Source: SB11 sp964584305 (GTDB lineage Bacteria > Bacteroidota > Bacteroidia > UBA8524). Taken from it: 64,000 bases of DNA. The stretch lies in NCBI GenBank assembly GCA_964584305.1, contig CAZOZL010000003.1, positions 291,193 through 355,192 of the forward strand, in the 5' to 3' direction. The notes beneath the pieces are model-generated. The model did no database searches. It saw only the letters and a list, made by a program, of their open reading frames with translations, and was not told where the DNA came from. The position numbers were made by a program, and so were the translations under genes. Shown piece after piece: positions 8,500 through 15,480 of this stretch (within the stretch, counting starts at the first letter, position 1; every line of letters starts with the position of its first letter).

Positions 8500-8525
8500 C
8501 AGCCCATTTTAAAATTGATAGATAA

Positions 8526-8744
8526 TTGGCAAAACAACCTTCAATAAAGCAAGACGGAGTAATAACGGAAGCACTCTCTAATGCTAACTTTAGAGTTAGG
8601 CTAGAGAATGGACACGAAATATTAGCCACCATATCAGGTAAAATGAGGATGTACTATATTAAAATTTTACCTGGTGATAGAGTATCAGTAGAAATGTCTC
8701 CTTACGATTTATCAAGAGGAAGAATAACCTACCGTTACAAATAA
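8526..8744 (+). CDS. infA: Translation initiation factor IF-1
   Basis: A 72-residue OB-fold protein, the exact family length, reading AKQPSIKQDGVITEALSNA, then FRVRLENGHEILATISGKMRM and PGDRVSVEMSPYDLSRGRI. IF-1 binds the 30S A site and assists IF-2 and IF-3. The initiator is TTG at 8526: no in-frame ATG lies at the family N-terminus. A strong promoter lies just upstream, 16 bases before rpmJ downstream. Confidence 0.97.
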   Translation: MAKQPSIKQDGVITEALSNANFRVRLENGHEILATISGKMRMYYIKILPGDRVSVEMSPYDLSRGRITYRYK

Positions 8745-8759
8745 GAAATATATAAGAAA

Positions 8760-8876
8760 ATGAAAGTAAGAGCCTCAATAAAAAAACGTAGTGTGGACTG
8801 CAAGATAGTGCGTCGTAAAGGCAAGCTATTTGTGATTAATAAGAAGAACCCAAGATACAAACAAAGACAAGGATAA
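8760..8876 (+). CDS. rpmJ: 50S ribosomal protein L36, zinc-free form
   Basis: A 38-residue ORF, ATG at 8760 and TAA at 8874-8876, of the exact L36 length. It reads MKVRASIKKRSVDCKIVRRK and ends NPRYKQRQG. The canonical C-x2-C...C...H zinc ribbon is reduced to a single cysteine at residue 14, so this copy cannot bind zinc as the C+ form does. This loss is common in Bacteroidota. It lies between infA and rpsM (6 bases). Confidence 0.96.
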   Translation: MKVRASIKKRSVDCKIVRRKGKLFVINKKNPRYKQRQG

Positions 8877-8882
8877 TTTAAT

Positions 8883-9260
8883 ATGGCAAGGATAGCTGGT
8901 ATAGATTTACCCAAAAATAAAAGAGGCGAGATTGGTCTTACCTACGTATATGGTATTGGACGTTCTACGGCACGTAAAATACTTGAAGACGGTGATATTG
9001 ACTTGGGCAAAAAAGTGAGTGATTGGAACGATAGTGAGTTAAACCACATTCGTACATTTATTACTGATGCAATAAAAGTAGAAGGCGAATTACGCTCCGA
9101 AAAACAACTAAACATCAAACGGTTGATGGATATAGGATGTTATCGTGGTTTAAGGCATAGAAGAGGATTACCATTGCGTGGGCAACGTACTAAAACAAAT
9201 GCTAGAACACGTAAAGGTAAACGTAAGACTGTAGCTGGAAAGAAAAAAGCAGCTAGGTAA
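8883..9260 (+). CDS. rpsM: 30S ribosomal protein S13
   Basis: A 125-residue S13 that opens MARIAGIDLPKNKRGEIGLTYVYGIGRSTA (helix-two-turn-helix) and ends in the basic tail GLRHRRGLPLRGQRTKTNARTRKGKRK. S13 contacts P-site tRNA and the 50S subunit through bridge B1. It is the first S-protein of the alpha part, 33 bases before rpsK. Confidence 0.98.
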   Translation: MARIAGIDLPKNKRGEIGLTYVYGIGRSTARKILEDGDIDLGKKVSDWNDSELNHIRTFITDAIKVEGELRSEKQLNIKRLMDIGCYRGLRHRRGLPLRGQRTKTNARTRKGKRKTVAGKKKAAR

Positions 9261-9293
9261 TTAACTAATGATTAAGATAGTATTTGGCGTATA

Positions 9294-9683
9294 ATGGCAG
9301 CAAATAAAAGAACATCAAAAAAAAGAGTAGTAAACGTTGAATCGCATGGGCAAGCCCATATTCAAGCTACTTTTAACAATATTATTATCTCACTTACCAA
9401 CCAAACAGGGCAAGTAATCTCTTGGTCATCGGCAGGTAAAATGGGATTTAGGGGGTCTAAAAAGAACACACCTTATGCCGCACAAACTGCCGCACAAGAT
9501 TGTGGTAAAACGGCTTATGATTTAGGTTTACGAAAAGTGGATGTGTTTGTAAAAGGACCAGGTTCAGGACGTGAATCTGCAATTCGTAACCTTCAAACAA
9601 CAGGTATTGAAGTATTATCAATACAAGATATTACACCAATACCACACAACGGATGCCGCCCTCCAAAGCGCAGACGCATCTAA
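9294..9683 (+). CDS. rpsK: 30S ribosomal protein S11
   Basis: A 129-residue S11 with the signatures AHIQATFNNIIISLTNQTGQVISWSSAGKMGFRGSKKNTPYAAQ, VDVFVKGPGSGRESAIR and DITPIPHNGCRPPKRRRI. S11 lines the mRNA exit on the 30S platform. It lies between rpsM and rpsD (38 bases), in the canonical alpha order. Confidence 0.98.
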   Translation: MAANKRTSKKRVVNVESHGQAHIQATFNNIIISLTNQTGQVISWSSAGKMGFRGSKKNTPYAAQTAAQDCGKTAYDLGLRKVDVFVKGPGSGRESAIRNLQTTGIEVLSIQDITPIPHNGCRPPKRRRI

Positions 9684-9721
9684 TTTTTATTAAAGTTTAG
9701 AAGTTAATTTAACCCATATAA

Positions 9722-10330
9722 ATGGCAAGATATACAGGACCAAAAAGCAAAATAGCTAGAAAATTTGGTGAAGCAATTTTCGGACCTGATAAGGTTTTAG
9801 ATAGGCGTAGCCACCCCCCAGGGCAACATGGTAACGCTCGTCGTCGTCCAAAAAAATCAGAGTATGCTATTCAGCTTAATGAAAAACAAAAAGCTAAATA
9901 CACCTATGGTTTATTAGAACGTCAGTTTCGTAATATGTTCAAAAAAGCAACTGATAAAGAAGGAATTACTGGCGAAAACCTATTAAGATTTTTAGAATCT
10001 CGTTTAGATAACACCGTATATCGTTTAGGTATTGCCCGCACACGTAGTGCCGCCCGCCAATTTGTTGGGCATAAGCACATTACCGTAAACGGTAATATTG
10101 TTAATATTCCATCGTATCAATTAAAACCAGGGGATGTAATTGGCGTTCGCGAGAAATCAAAATCGCTTGAAGCAATTACCGATTCATTAATTAGTGATCG
10201 TTTTCGCAAATACAACTGGTTGGAGTGGGATGGAAAAGATATGCAAGGTAAATTTATGGCATATCCAGAGCGTGAGCAAATTCCAGAAAATATAAAAGAA
10301 CAGTTAATCGTAGAGCTATACTCTAAATAA
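9722..10330 (+). CDS. rpsD: 30S ribosomal protein S4
   Basis: A 202-residue S4 starting MARYTGPKSKIARKFGEAIFG. The S4 RNA-binding domain is near residues 95-155 (RFLESRLDNTVYRLGIARTRSAARQFVGHKHITVNGNIVNIPSYQLKPGDVI). The N-terminal zinc knuckle of C+ S4 proteins is absent. S4 is a primary 16S 5'-domain binder and in E. coli represses its own operon. The rpoA gene follows after 22 bases. Confidence 0.98.
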   Translation: MARYTGPKSKIARKFGEAIFGPDKVLDRRSHPPGQHGNARRRPKKSEYAIQLNEKQKAKYTYGLLERQFRNMFKKATDKEGITGENLLRFLESRLDNTVYRLGIARTRSAARQFVGHKHITVNGNIVNIPSYQLKPGDVIGVREKSKSLEAITDSLISDRFRKYNWLEWDGKDMQGKFMAYPEREQIPENIKEQLIVELYSK

Positions 10331-10352
10331 TCATTTAAACCTTTTTAGTCCA

Positions 10353-11348
10353 ATGGCAATACTTGCGTTTCAAAAACCCGATAAAGTAATAATGCATAAA
10401 GAAACTGACTTTTTTGGTCAGTTTGAATTCCGCCCATTAGAAAAAGGGTACGGTGTAACCATAGGCAATGCACTTCGTAGAATACTTTTGTCTTCTCTTG
10501 AAGGATATGCAATTACCATAGTTAAAATACCAAGCGTAGATCATGAGTTTTCAAGTCTAAAAGGGATTTTAGAAGATGTAACAGAAATAATGCTTAACCT
10601 TAAACAAGTAAGGTTTAAAAAAGTTTCTGACGCTGGAGATGATAATGAGAAAATTTTTATCTCATTAAAAGGAAAAGAACAATTTACCGCAGGCGATATT
10701 AGCCGCTATACCAATGCCTTTGAAGTACTAAATCCTGATTTAGTAATATGCAATATGGAACCATTCGTTAATTTTGAGTTAGAGCTCACCATTAATAAAG
10801 GTAGAGGGTATGTACCTGCTGAGGAAAACAATACTAAAGAGCACATCATTGGGTCAATTCCTATTGATTCTATTTACACACCTATAAAAAATGTGAAATA
10901 TGATGTAGAAGATTTTAGGGTTGACCAAAAAACGGATTACGAAAAACTACTCATCGAAATAGAAACAGATGGTAGTATTCATCCCGAAGACGCACTTAAA
11001 GAAGCAGCTAAGATTTTGATACAGCATTTTATGTTATTCTCTGATGAAAACATCACGATGGATAGCCAAATAAAAGCTGCACCTGTTGAAGTGGATGAGA
11101 ACTTACTGCATATGCGTAAGATGCTTAAAACACCATTAGCAGACCTTGACCTGTCGGTGCGTGCATACAACTGCTTAAAAGCGGCTGAAATTAAGACTTT
11201 AGGCGACTTAGTAAGCTATGATATTGCCGATTTGTTGAAGTTTAGAAACTTTGGTAAAAAATCACTTACTGAATTAGAAGAATTGGTACGCGAAAAAGGC
11301 TTAACCTTCGGTATGGACGTAGCTAAATATAAACTTAACGAAGAATAA
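10353..11348 (+). CDS. rpoA: RNA polymerase alpha subunit
   Basis: A 331-residue alpha subunit. The N-terminal dimerisation domain includes EFRPLEKGYGVTIGNALRRILLSSLEGYAI and the LEDVTEIMLNLKQ segment; the C-terminal domain (about 255-325) has LSVRAYNCLKAAEIKTLGDLVSY and KFRNFGKKSLTELEELV. The arginine matching the DNA-contacting Arg265 of E. coli is kept, so UP-element and activator contacts are possible. It assembles beta and beta-prime. It sits between rpsD and rplQ, as usual. Confidence 0.98.
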   Translation: MAILAFQKPDKVIMHKETDFFGQFEFRPLEKGYGVTIGNALRRILLSSLEGYAITIVKIPSVDHEFSSLKGILEDVTEIMLNLKQVRFKKVSDAGDDNEKIFISLKGKEQFTAGDISRYTNAFEVLNPDLVICNMEPFVNFELELTINKGRGYVPAEENNTKEHIIGSIPIDSIYTPIKNVKYDVEDFRVDQKTDYEKLLIEIETDGSIHPEDALKEAAKILIQHFMLFSDENITMDSQIKAAPVEVDENLLHMRKMLKTPLADLDLSVRAYNCLKAAEIKTLGDLVSYDIADLLKFRNFGKKSLTELEELVREKGLTFGMDVAKYKLNEE

Positions 11349-11363
11349 GAGGAATAATTAGGC

Positions 11364-11996
11364 ATGAGACACGGAAAAAAGATAAACCACTTAAGTCGTA
11401 CCAAAGAGCACCGCAAAGCCTTACTTACAAATATGGCAAGCTCTTTAATAATGCACAAACGCATTAATACTACTTTAGCAAAAGCAAAAGCACTAAGAGT
11501 ATATATTGAACCAGTGATAACTAAATCAAAAAATAATACCACGCATTCACGTCGTATTGTATTTGGTTATTTGCAAGATAAATATGCTGTGAAGGAGCTT
11601 TTTGGTGAGGTAGCAGGTAAGGTAGCAGACCGCCCAGGAGGGTACACTAGAATATTAAAAACAGGTAATCGATTAGGAGATAATGCAGAAACGGCCATTA
11701 TTGAATTAGTAGATTATAACGAGTATATGTTGGCAGCTAAGGAAGATAAAGCTGGTAAATCTAAATCTCGCCGTAGCCGTAGAGGAAAAGGAGCAGGTGC
11801 TAAAGCTAAAACTGCTGTTGAAAATACAGAAGAAACATTAGACGAAGCTACTGAAGAGGTAAAAGTAGAAGAGAAGATTGAAGAAACCCCCGCTGTTGAA
11901 GCTAAGGAAAAACCAAAAGCCGAAGCCAAAACCAAAGAGGTAAAAGGTGAAGCCACTAAAGTGGATGATACCAAAACCGATGGAACTGAAAAATAA
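11364..11996 (+). CDS. rplQ: 50S ribosomal protein L17 with long charged tail
   Basis: A 210-residue protein. Residues 1-120 or so are canonical L17 (MRHGKKINHLSRTKEHRKALL, ITKSKNNTTHSRR, RPGGYTRILKTGNRLGDNAETAIIELVDYN). The rest is a low-complexity Lys/Glu/Ala/Thr-rich tail, first basic (KSKSRRSRRGKGAGAKAK) and then acidic, with the segment KIEETPAVEAKEKPKAEA. Long L17 tails are common in Bacteroidota. This one resembles the tail of L27 at 61502-62124. The gene ends the alpha part; a strong terminator follows. Confidence 0.97.
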   Translation: MRHGKKINHLSRTKEHRKALLTNMASSLIMHKRINTTLAKAKALRVYIEPVITKSKNNTTHSRRIVFGYLQDKYAVKELFGEVAGKVADRPGGYTRILKTGNRLGDNAETAIIELVDYNEYMLAAKEDKAGKSKSRRSRRGKGAGAKAKTAVENTEETLDEATEEVKVEEKIEETPAVEAKEKPKAEAKTKEVKGEATKVDDTKTDGTEK

Positions 11997-12026
11997 TTAA
12001 GAATAAACAACTAATTATCTCTATTT

Positions 12027-12051
12027 AAGCCCGCTATTGCGGGCTTTTTTT
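12027..12051 (+). terminator. Rho-independent terminator after rplQ
   Basis: AAGCCCGC at 12027-12034 pairs with GCGGGCTT at 12039-12046 across a TATT loop, and is followed by a T run. It ends the S10-spc-alpha transcript. Confidence 0.92.
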
Positions 12052-12067
12052 ACTCTTACAACTACTA

Positions 12068-12131
12068 TATTAGAATAGGAATTTCAACCCTATCCTATTG
12101 CCATTAATATGCACATCAGGACTTAAGTCCT
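12068..12131. repeat. Degenerate palindromic repeat modules
   Basis: Two short palindromes lie in the gap between rplQ and the next gene: AATAGGA...TCCTATT around a TTTCAACC core (about 12072-12098), and the perfect 14-mer AGGACTTAAGTCCT at 12118-12131. Both cores (TTTCAAC and GACTTAAGTC) recur in larger hairpins at 13880, 30318 and 61273-61346. They are read as decayed copies of the same dispersed family; this link is an inference from short similarity. Confidence 0.45.
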
Positions 12132-12192
12132 ACAACATAAACCCTAAAATCACTTTATTTACAGTGTTTAAACCCAACTCATATTGAATTTT

Positions 12193-12615
12193 TTAGTTAA
12201 TCCAGCTTAAAAATGCTGCTTTATCCATGTATCCTGCTTTTTTTAGCAACTCACCTTTTTCATCTAAAATCAAAAAAGTAGGGGTGCTTTGTACTCCATA
12301 CTTTTCTTTTATTTTTTGACCCTCTTCAGATTCAATATCTACAATAGCAGTAGCCATATTACTTGCTAATAAATTTGTTACTTCTTTATCACTCATCACT
12401 TCTTTGCTAAATTTTTTGCACGATTTGCAATAGGTAGCGTGTACTTCTACAAAAACTTTTTGATTATTTTCCCCTGCTTTGGCAATAGCCGCATCAACAG
12501 TAGTTTCTACTTGGTTTACGGTGATTGTTTTAACGGGTTCGCTGCTACAAGCAGCAAATAGTAATACCGATAATGTAAGTGTAATTAGATTTTTCATTTT
12601 ATTGTTTTTATTCAT
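12193..12615 (-). CDS. Thioredoxin-fold lipoprotein
   Basis: A 140-residue protein with a lipoprotein signal (MKNLITLTLSVLLFAACSS, lipobox LFAAC) and a thioredoxin fold with the active-site motif ATYCKSCKKF (CxxC) and the cis-proline segment GVQSTPTFLILDEKGE. It is probably a periplasm-facing thiol-disulfide protein of the DsbD-C/thioredoxin_7 type, used in cytochrome maturation or disulfide reduction; the substrate is unknown. ATG 12615 and the later ATG six codons in are both possible starts; the second gives a cleaner signal. It lies 13 bases after the OB-fold gene, on the same strand, likely one operon. Confidence 0.8.
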   Translation of the reverse strand: MNKNNKMKNLITLTLSVLLFAACSSEPVKTITVNQVETTVDAAIAKAGENNQKVFVEVHATYCKSCKKFSKEVMSDKEVTNLLASNMATAIVDIESEEGQKIKEKYGVQSTPTFLILDEKGELLKKAGYMDKAAFLSWIN

Positions 12616-12628
12616 TTAAGTTTAAAAT

Positions 12629-13099
12629 TTATTTCACAATATCGCAGTTTATTAAAAGGGCATTGTCGTATAGTTCTAGCAAATCATCGTAACCACTGCC
12701 TTGTGTTATTGCTCCTTTTACTTTCACCCTTTCGCCTGTTTTTATCCCTTCTGTACTTTTATTAGTTTCAGCCATAAAGGTACAGTTAATCCCCATTTTA
12801 CTCCCCTCTTCCTTTAATAGTAGTACTTTTTGTCCATTTTGGTTTTCCGTTATACTTTCTACTCTACCTTCAACAATCAAAATTTTTGAGTCTCCATCAT
12901 CGTCAAGGTATTTCAAGTTTGCGGCTTCTTTATCAGCAGTAAATTCAGCTAATAACTCTGTGGCTTGCATATTGGCAAACGCATCAGAGGCTTGCACATC
13001 GCGATGCGGCATAAAAAACATGTATAAGGCATAGCTTGCGCCAGCAATAGTGGCTAATACTATTACCACTAATAAAATCTTTTTTACTTTTTTATTCAT
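12629..13099 (-). CDS. Membrane-anchored OB-fold (tRNA_anti-like) protein
   Basis: A 156-residue protein with an N-terminal membrane anchor (residues 6-30, KKILLVVIVLATIAGASYALYMFF) and a domain resembling the tRNA_anti-like OB-fold family of Bacteroidota: ILIVEGRVESITENQNGQKVLLLKEE, GINCTFM and TGERVKVKGAITQGSGYDDLLELYDNALLINCDIV. The function of the family is unknown. It is the first gene of a probable two-gene unit with the thioredoxin-like lipoprotein. Confidence 0.7.
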   Translation of the reverse strand: MNKKVKKILLVVIVLATIAGASYALYMFFMPHRDVQASDAFANMQATELLAEFTADKEAANLKYLDDDGDSKILIVEGRVESITENQNGQKVLLLKEEGSKMGINCTFMAETNKSTEGIKTGERVKVKGAITQGSGYDDLLELYDNALLINCDIVK

Positions 13100-13226
13100 T
13101 TTTGTTTTCAGTTCTGTACTCTATTGCAAAGGTTGTACAAAAAAAAGAGGGGCATTGTCGGCTACCCGACAATTATTATTTTTTTCTTTCCCGTCCTTTG
13201 CATTTCATTAATTTAAGTGATAGAAT

Positions 13227-13784
13227 ATGAAAAAAACAGTATTATTTGTTGTAGCAGCACTGTTTGCAGTGACCACAACACAAGCACAAAAGCTAATTAC
13301 CCGCACTGGACACGCCAAAATATACTCGCATACCGTTGCCGAGGATATTGAAGCCAACAATTATAGTGTAAGCGGTACTATTGATAAAACCACTGGCGAT
13401 GTAGTTATTTCTATACCCGTACAAAGTTTTGAGTTTGAAAAAGCGGCAATGAAAAAGCACTTTAACAACAAAAACTTTATGCGTTCTAAAAGATACCCTA
13501 AAATTACTTTTAAGGGTAAAATAACCAATTTAAGCGCTGTAAATTTCACTAAAGACGGTACTTATAAAGCAACAGTAACGGGTGATTTAACGATTAGAAA
13601 AGTAACCAAAAAAATTACTGAAACCGCATCAATTACCATTAAAGAGGGTAAAGTTTCAGTGGATATGAAGTTTACTGTAAAAGGCATTGGTTCGTATGGT
13701 GTGGGCAAACCCAGTGGAAAGATGAAAAATAATGTTGCCGACGATATTGAGGTAACTTACAAAGCTACTTATAGTGCTAATTAA
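13227..13784 (+). CDS. YceI-like secreted protein
   Basis: A 185-residue protein with a cleavable signal (MKKTVLFVVAALFAVTTTQAQ) and the pattern of the YceI lipocalin-like family: an early strand set around YSHTVAEDIEANNYSVSGTIDKTTGDVVISIPVQSFEFEKAAMKKHFNNKNFMRSKRYPKITFKG, then GDLTIRKVTKKI. YceI proteins bind amphiphiles or isoprenoids in the periplasm. It is divergent from the OB-fold gene (about 130-base shared upstream region), so the two may share regulation. Ligand unknown. Confidence 0.8.
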   Translation: MKKTVLFVVAALFAVTTTQAQKLITRTGHAKIYSHTVAEDIEANNYSVSGTIDKTTGDVVISIPVQSFEFEKAAMKKHFNNKNFMRSKRYPKITFKGKITNLSAVNFTKDGTYKATVTGDLTIRKVTKKITETASITIKEGKVSVDMKFTVKGIGSYGVGKPSGKMKNNVADDIEVTYKATYSAN

Positions 13785-13879
13785 TGGTGTACTTGTCTGC
13801 TACGAGACAGCCCGTGCCGAAAACTAAAAACTTATATCAAGTACACACTAATATATATTTGATGGGTTAAAACCCTCGC

Positions 13880-13939
13880 TTTTCAAAATTACAGTACAAA
13901 GGCGGACTTAAGTCCGCCTTTGTACTGTAATTTTGAAAA
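13880..13939. repeat. Perfect 60-bp palindrome (dispersed hairpin repeat)
   Basis: Two 30-base arms with no loop pair perfectly, centred between 13909 and 13910 on the core GGCGGACTT/AAGTCCGCC. The inner 44 bases (13888-13931) match 61273-61316 with four substitutions, two of which are a compensatory T-A to C-G change. There is no T run, so it is not a classic terminator. It is a dispersed palindromic repeat, REP-like in form. Confidence 0.85.
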
Positions 13940-14182
13940 TAACCGACTTGAGACGGTTAGAGTTATTACATCAGAAAACATATATTAATGTGAGTCGCTA
14001 TAATTTTATCTCGTTTCAATCACACATTCCATTCGGGTAGAGTTTTCGATGCTAATAAATAAGCTCAACTTTTTCTTATCATAAAGACAAAAAATAAAGT
14101 TAAGTTACAGTTTATCAACAAGCTAAATACATGGTAACACTGCAAATGTGTTGGCATGTATCTTTTAAGTGTAGGTTATTTA

Positions 14183-14215
14183 GTTTTTCAATATGCTGTC
14201 AAATGTGTACTTTTG
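14183..14215 (+). promoter_or_regulatory. Promoter of carA
   Basis: TACTTTTG at 14208-14215 matches the -7 consensus TAnnTTTG exactly. The -33 region about 20 bases upstream is only GTTT-like. The predicted start near 14220 leaves a leader of about 30 bases before ATG 14251 and argues against the longer reading from 14131. Confidence 0.6.
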
Positions 14216-14250
14216 CACTTCAAAAACATACCTTGAATACAGTAAACAAA

Positions 14251-15327
14251 ATGCCGTCCATTTTATTGCTAAAAGATGGAACAGTTTTTCACGGCACATC
14301 AATAGGCAAAATAGGTACTACCACTGGCGAAATCTGTTTTAATACAGGGATGACAGGGTACCAAGAAGTTTTCACAGACCCTTCTTACTTCGGGCAAATA
14401 CTTATAATGACAAATAACCACATAGGAAACTATGGTGCTGCCGAAGAGGAAGTAGAATCTGAAAATATAATGATTGCAGGTTTGGTAGTAAAAAATTTCT
14501 CGTACACCTTCTCTCGCAAGCAAGCCAAATACTCATTACACGATTATTTTACAGAGCATAATCTAACGGGTATTGCTGATGTGGATACTCGTGAGTTGGT
14601 GCGGTATATCCGCCAAAAGGGGGCTATGAATGCTATTATTTCGTCAGAAATATTAGATGTAGAAGAACTCCAAAAAAGATTGGATAATGTGCCTGATATG
14701 GCAGGCTTAGAGTTAGCATCAAAAGTAACTACTAAGCAGGCTTATACCTATGGCAACCCTGATGCAAAATATAAAGTAGCGGTATTAGATTTAGGAGTGA
14801 AGAAAAACATACTTCGCTGCTTGGCTGATAGAAATTGCTACTTAAATGTATTTCCAGCAAAAACCTCGTTTGATGAAATGAAAGCATGGAACCCTGATGG
14901 GTATATGGTTAGCAATGGTCCTGGAGACCCTGCTGCTATGGACTATGCAGTGAAAACTGTGAGCGCAATAATAGATAGCAATATGCCCACATTTGGTATA
15001 TGCTTGGGCAACCAAGTAATGGGCTTAGCCAGTGGCTTGCAAACCTTTAAAATGCACAACGGACACAGGGGTTTAAATCATCCAGTAAAAAATTTAGTAA
15101 CCAATAAGTCGGAAATTACAAGCCAAAATCATGGTTTTGCAATAGCAAGTGAGGGGATAGAAAACGCAGCAGTTGAGGTAACGCATATACACCTAAACGA
15201 TGCTACAGTAGCAGGTATAAAAATAAAAAATAAAAATGCCTTTGCTGTTCAATACCATCCTGAAAGTAGCCCAGGTCCGCACGATAGCCGATACTTGTTT
15301 GATGACTTTATCTCTATGATGTCATAA
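14251..15327 (+). CDS. carA: Carbamoyl-phosphate synthase small (glutaminase) subunit
   Basis: A 358-residue CarA from ATG 14251 (MPSILLLKDGTVFHGTSIGK). It hydrolyses glutamine and passes ammonia to CarB for carbamoyl phosphate, the precursor of pyrimidines and arginine. Residues 1-150 are the CPSase small-chain domain (TTGEICFNTGMTGYQEVFTDPSY); the rest is a class I glutamine amidotransferase with the nucleophile in FGICLGNQ and the catalytic His-Glu in QYHPESSPGP. The residue after CLG is Asn where many CarA have His; I believe this is usual in Bacteroidota. The frame is open to ATG 14131, but that part overlaps the promoter. The carB gene is not in the window. Confidence 0.96.
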   Translation: MPSILLLKDGTVFHGTSIGKIGTTTGEICFNTGMTGYQEVFTDPSYFGQILIMTNNHIGNYGAAEEEVESENIMIAGLVVKNFSYTFSRKQAKYSLHDYFTEHNLTGIADVDTRELVRYIRQKGAMNAIISSEILDVEELQKRLDNVPDMAGLELASKVTTKQAYTYGNPDAKYKVAVLDLGVKKNILRCLADRNCYLNVFPAKTSFDEMKAWNPDGYMVSNGPGDPAAMDYAVKTVSAIIDSNMPTFGICLGNQVMGLASGLQTFKMHNGHRGLNHPVKNLVTNKSEITSQNHGFAIASEGIENAAVEVTHIHLNDATVAGIKIKNKNAFAVQYHPESSPGPHDSRYLFDDFISMMS

Positions 15328-15480
15328 TCCCGTTTTAGTATATAGTTTTTGATAGAAAAATATAACTCTAAGAAGCAGCTACATAAGTGTAAGCCTTTGC
15401 ATTTAGCTTCTTTAGGTTTTGATAGTTGTATGCTATAAGATTTATAGATTTACCCTACCCTAAAAAATAATTAATAAGCC

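Larger units (their letters stand above)
13785..14250. other. Intergenic region with nested hairpins and palindrome
   Basis: This 466-base gap between the YceI-like gene and carA has no gene. GTGTACTTG at 13787-13795 pairs with CAAGTACAC at 13838-13846, enclosing TGTCT/AGACA at 13794-13798/13805-13809. GGGTTAAAACCC lies at 13864-13875, the perfect 60-bp palindrome at 13880-13939, then AACCG...CGGTT at 13941-13958. The carA promoter is at the right end. Nothing else is seen. Confidence 0.7.

Noticed and set aside
14131..14250. N-terminal extension of carA to ATG 14131
   Set aside because: The extra 40 residues are not CarA-like and overlap the TACTTTTG promoter; ATG 14251 gives the family start.
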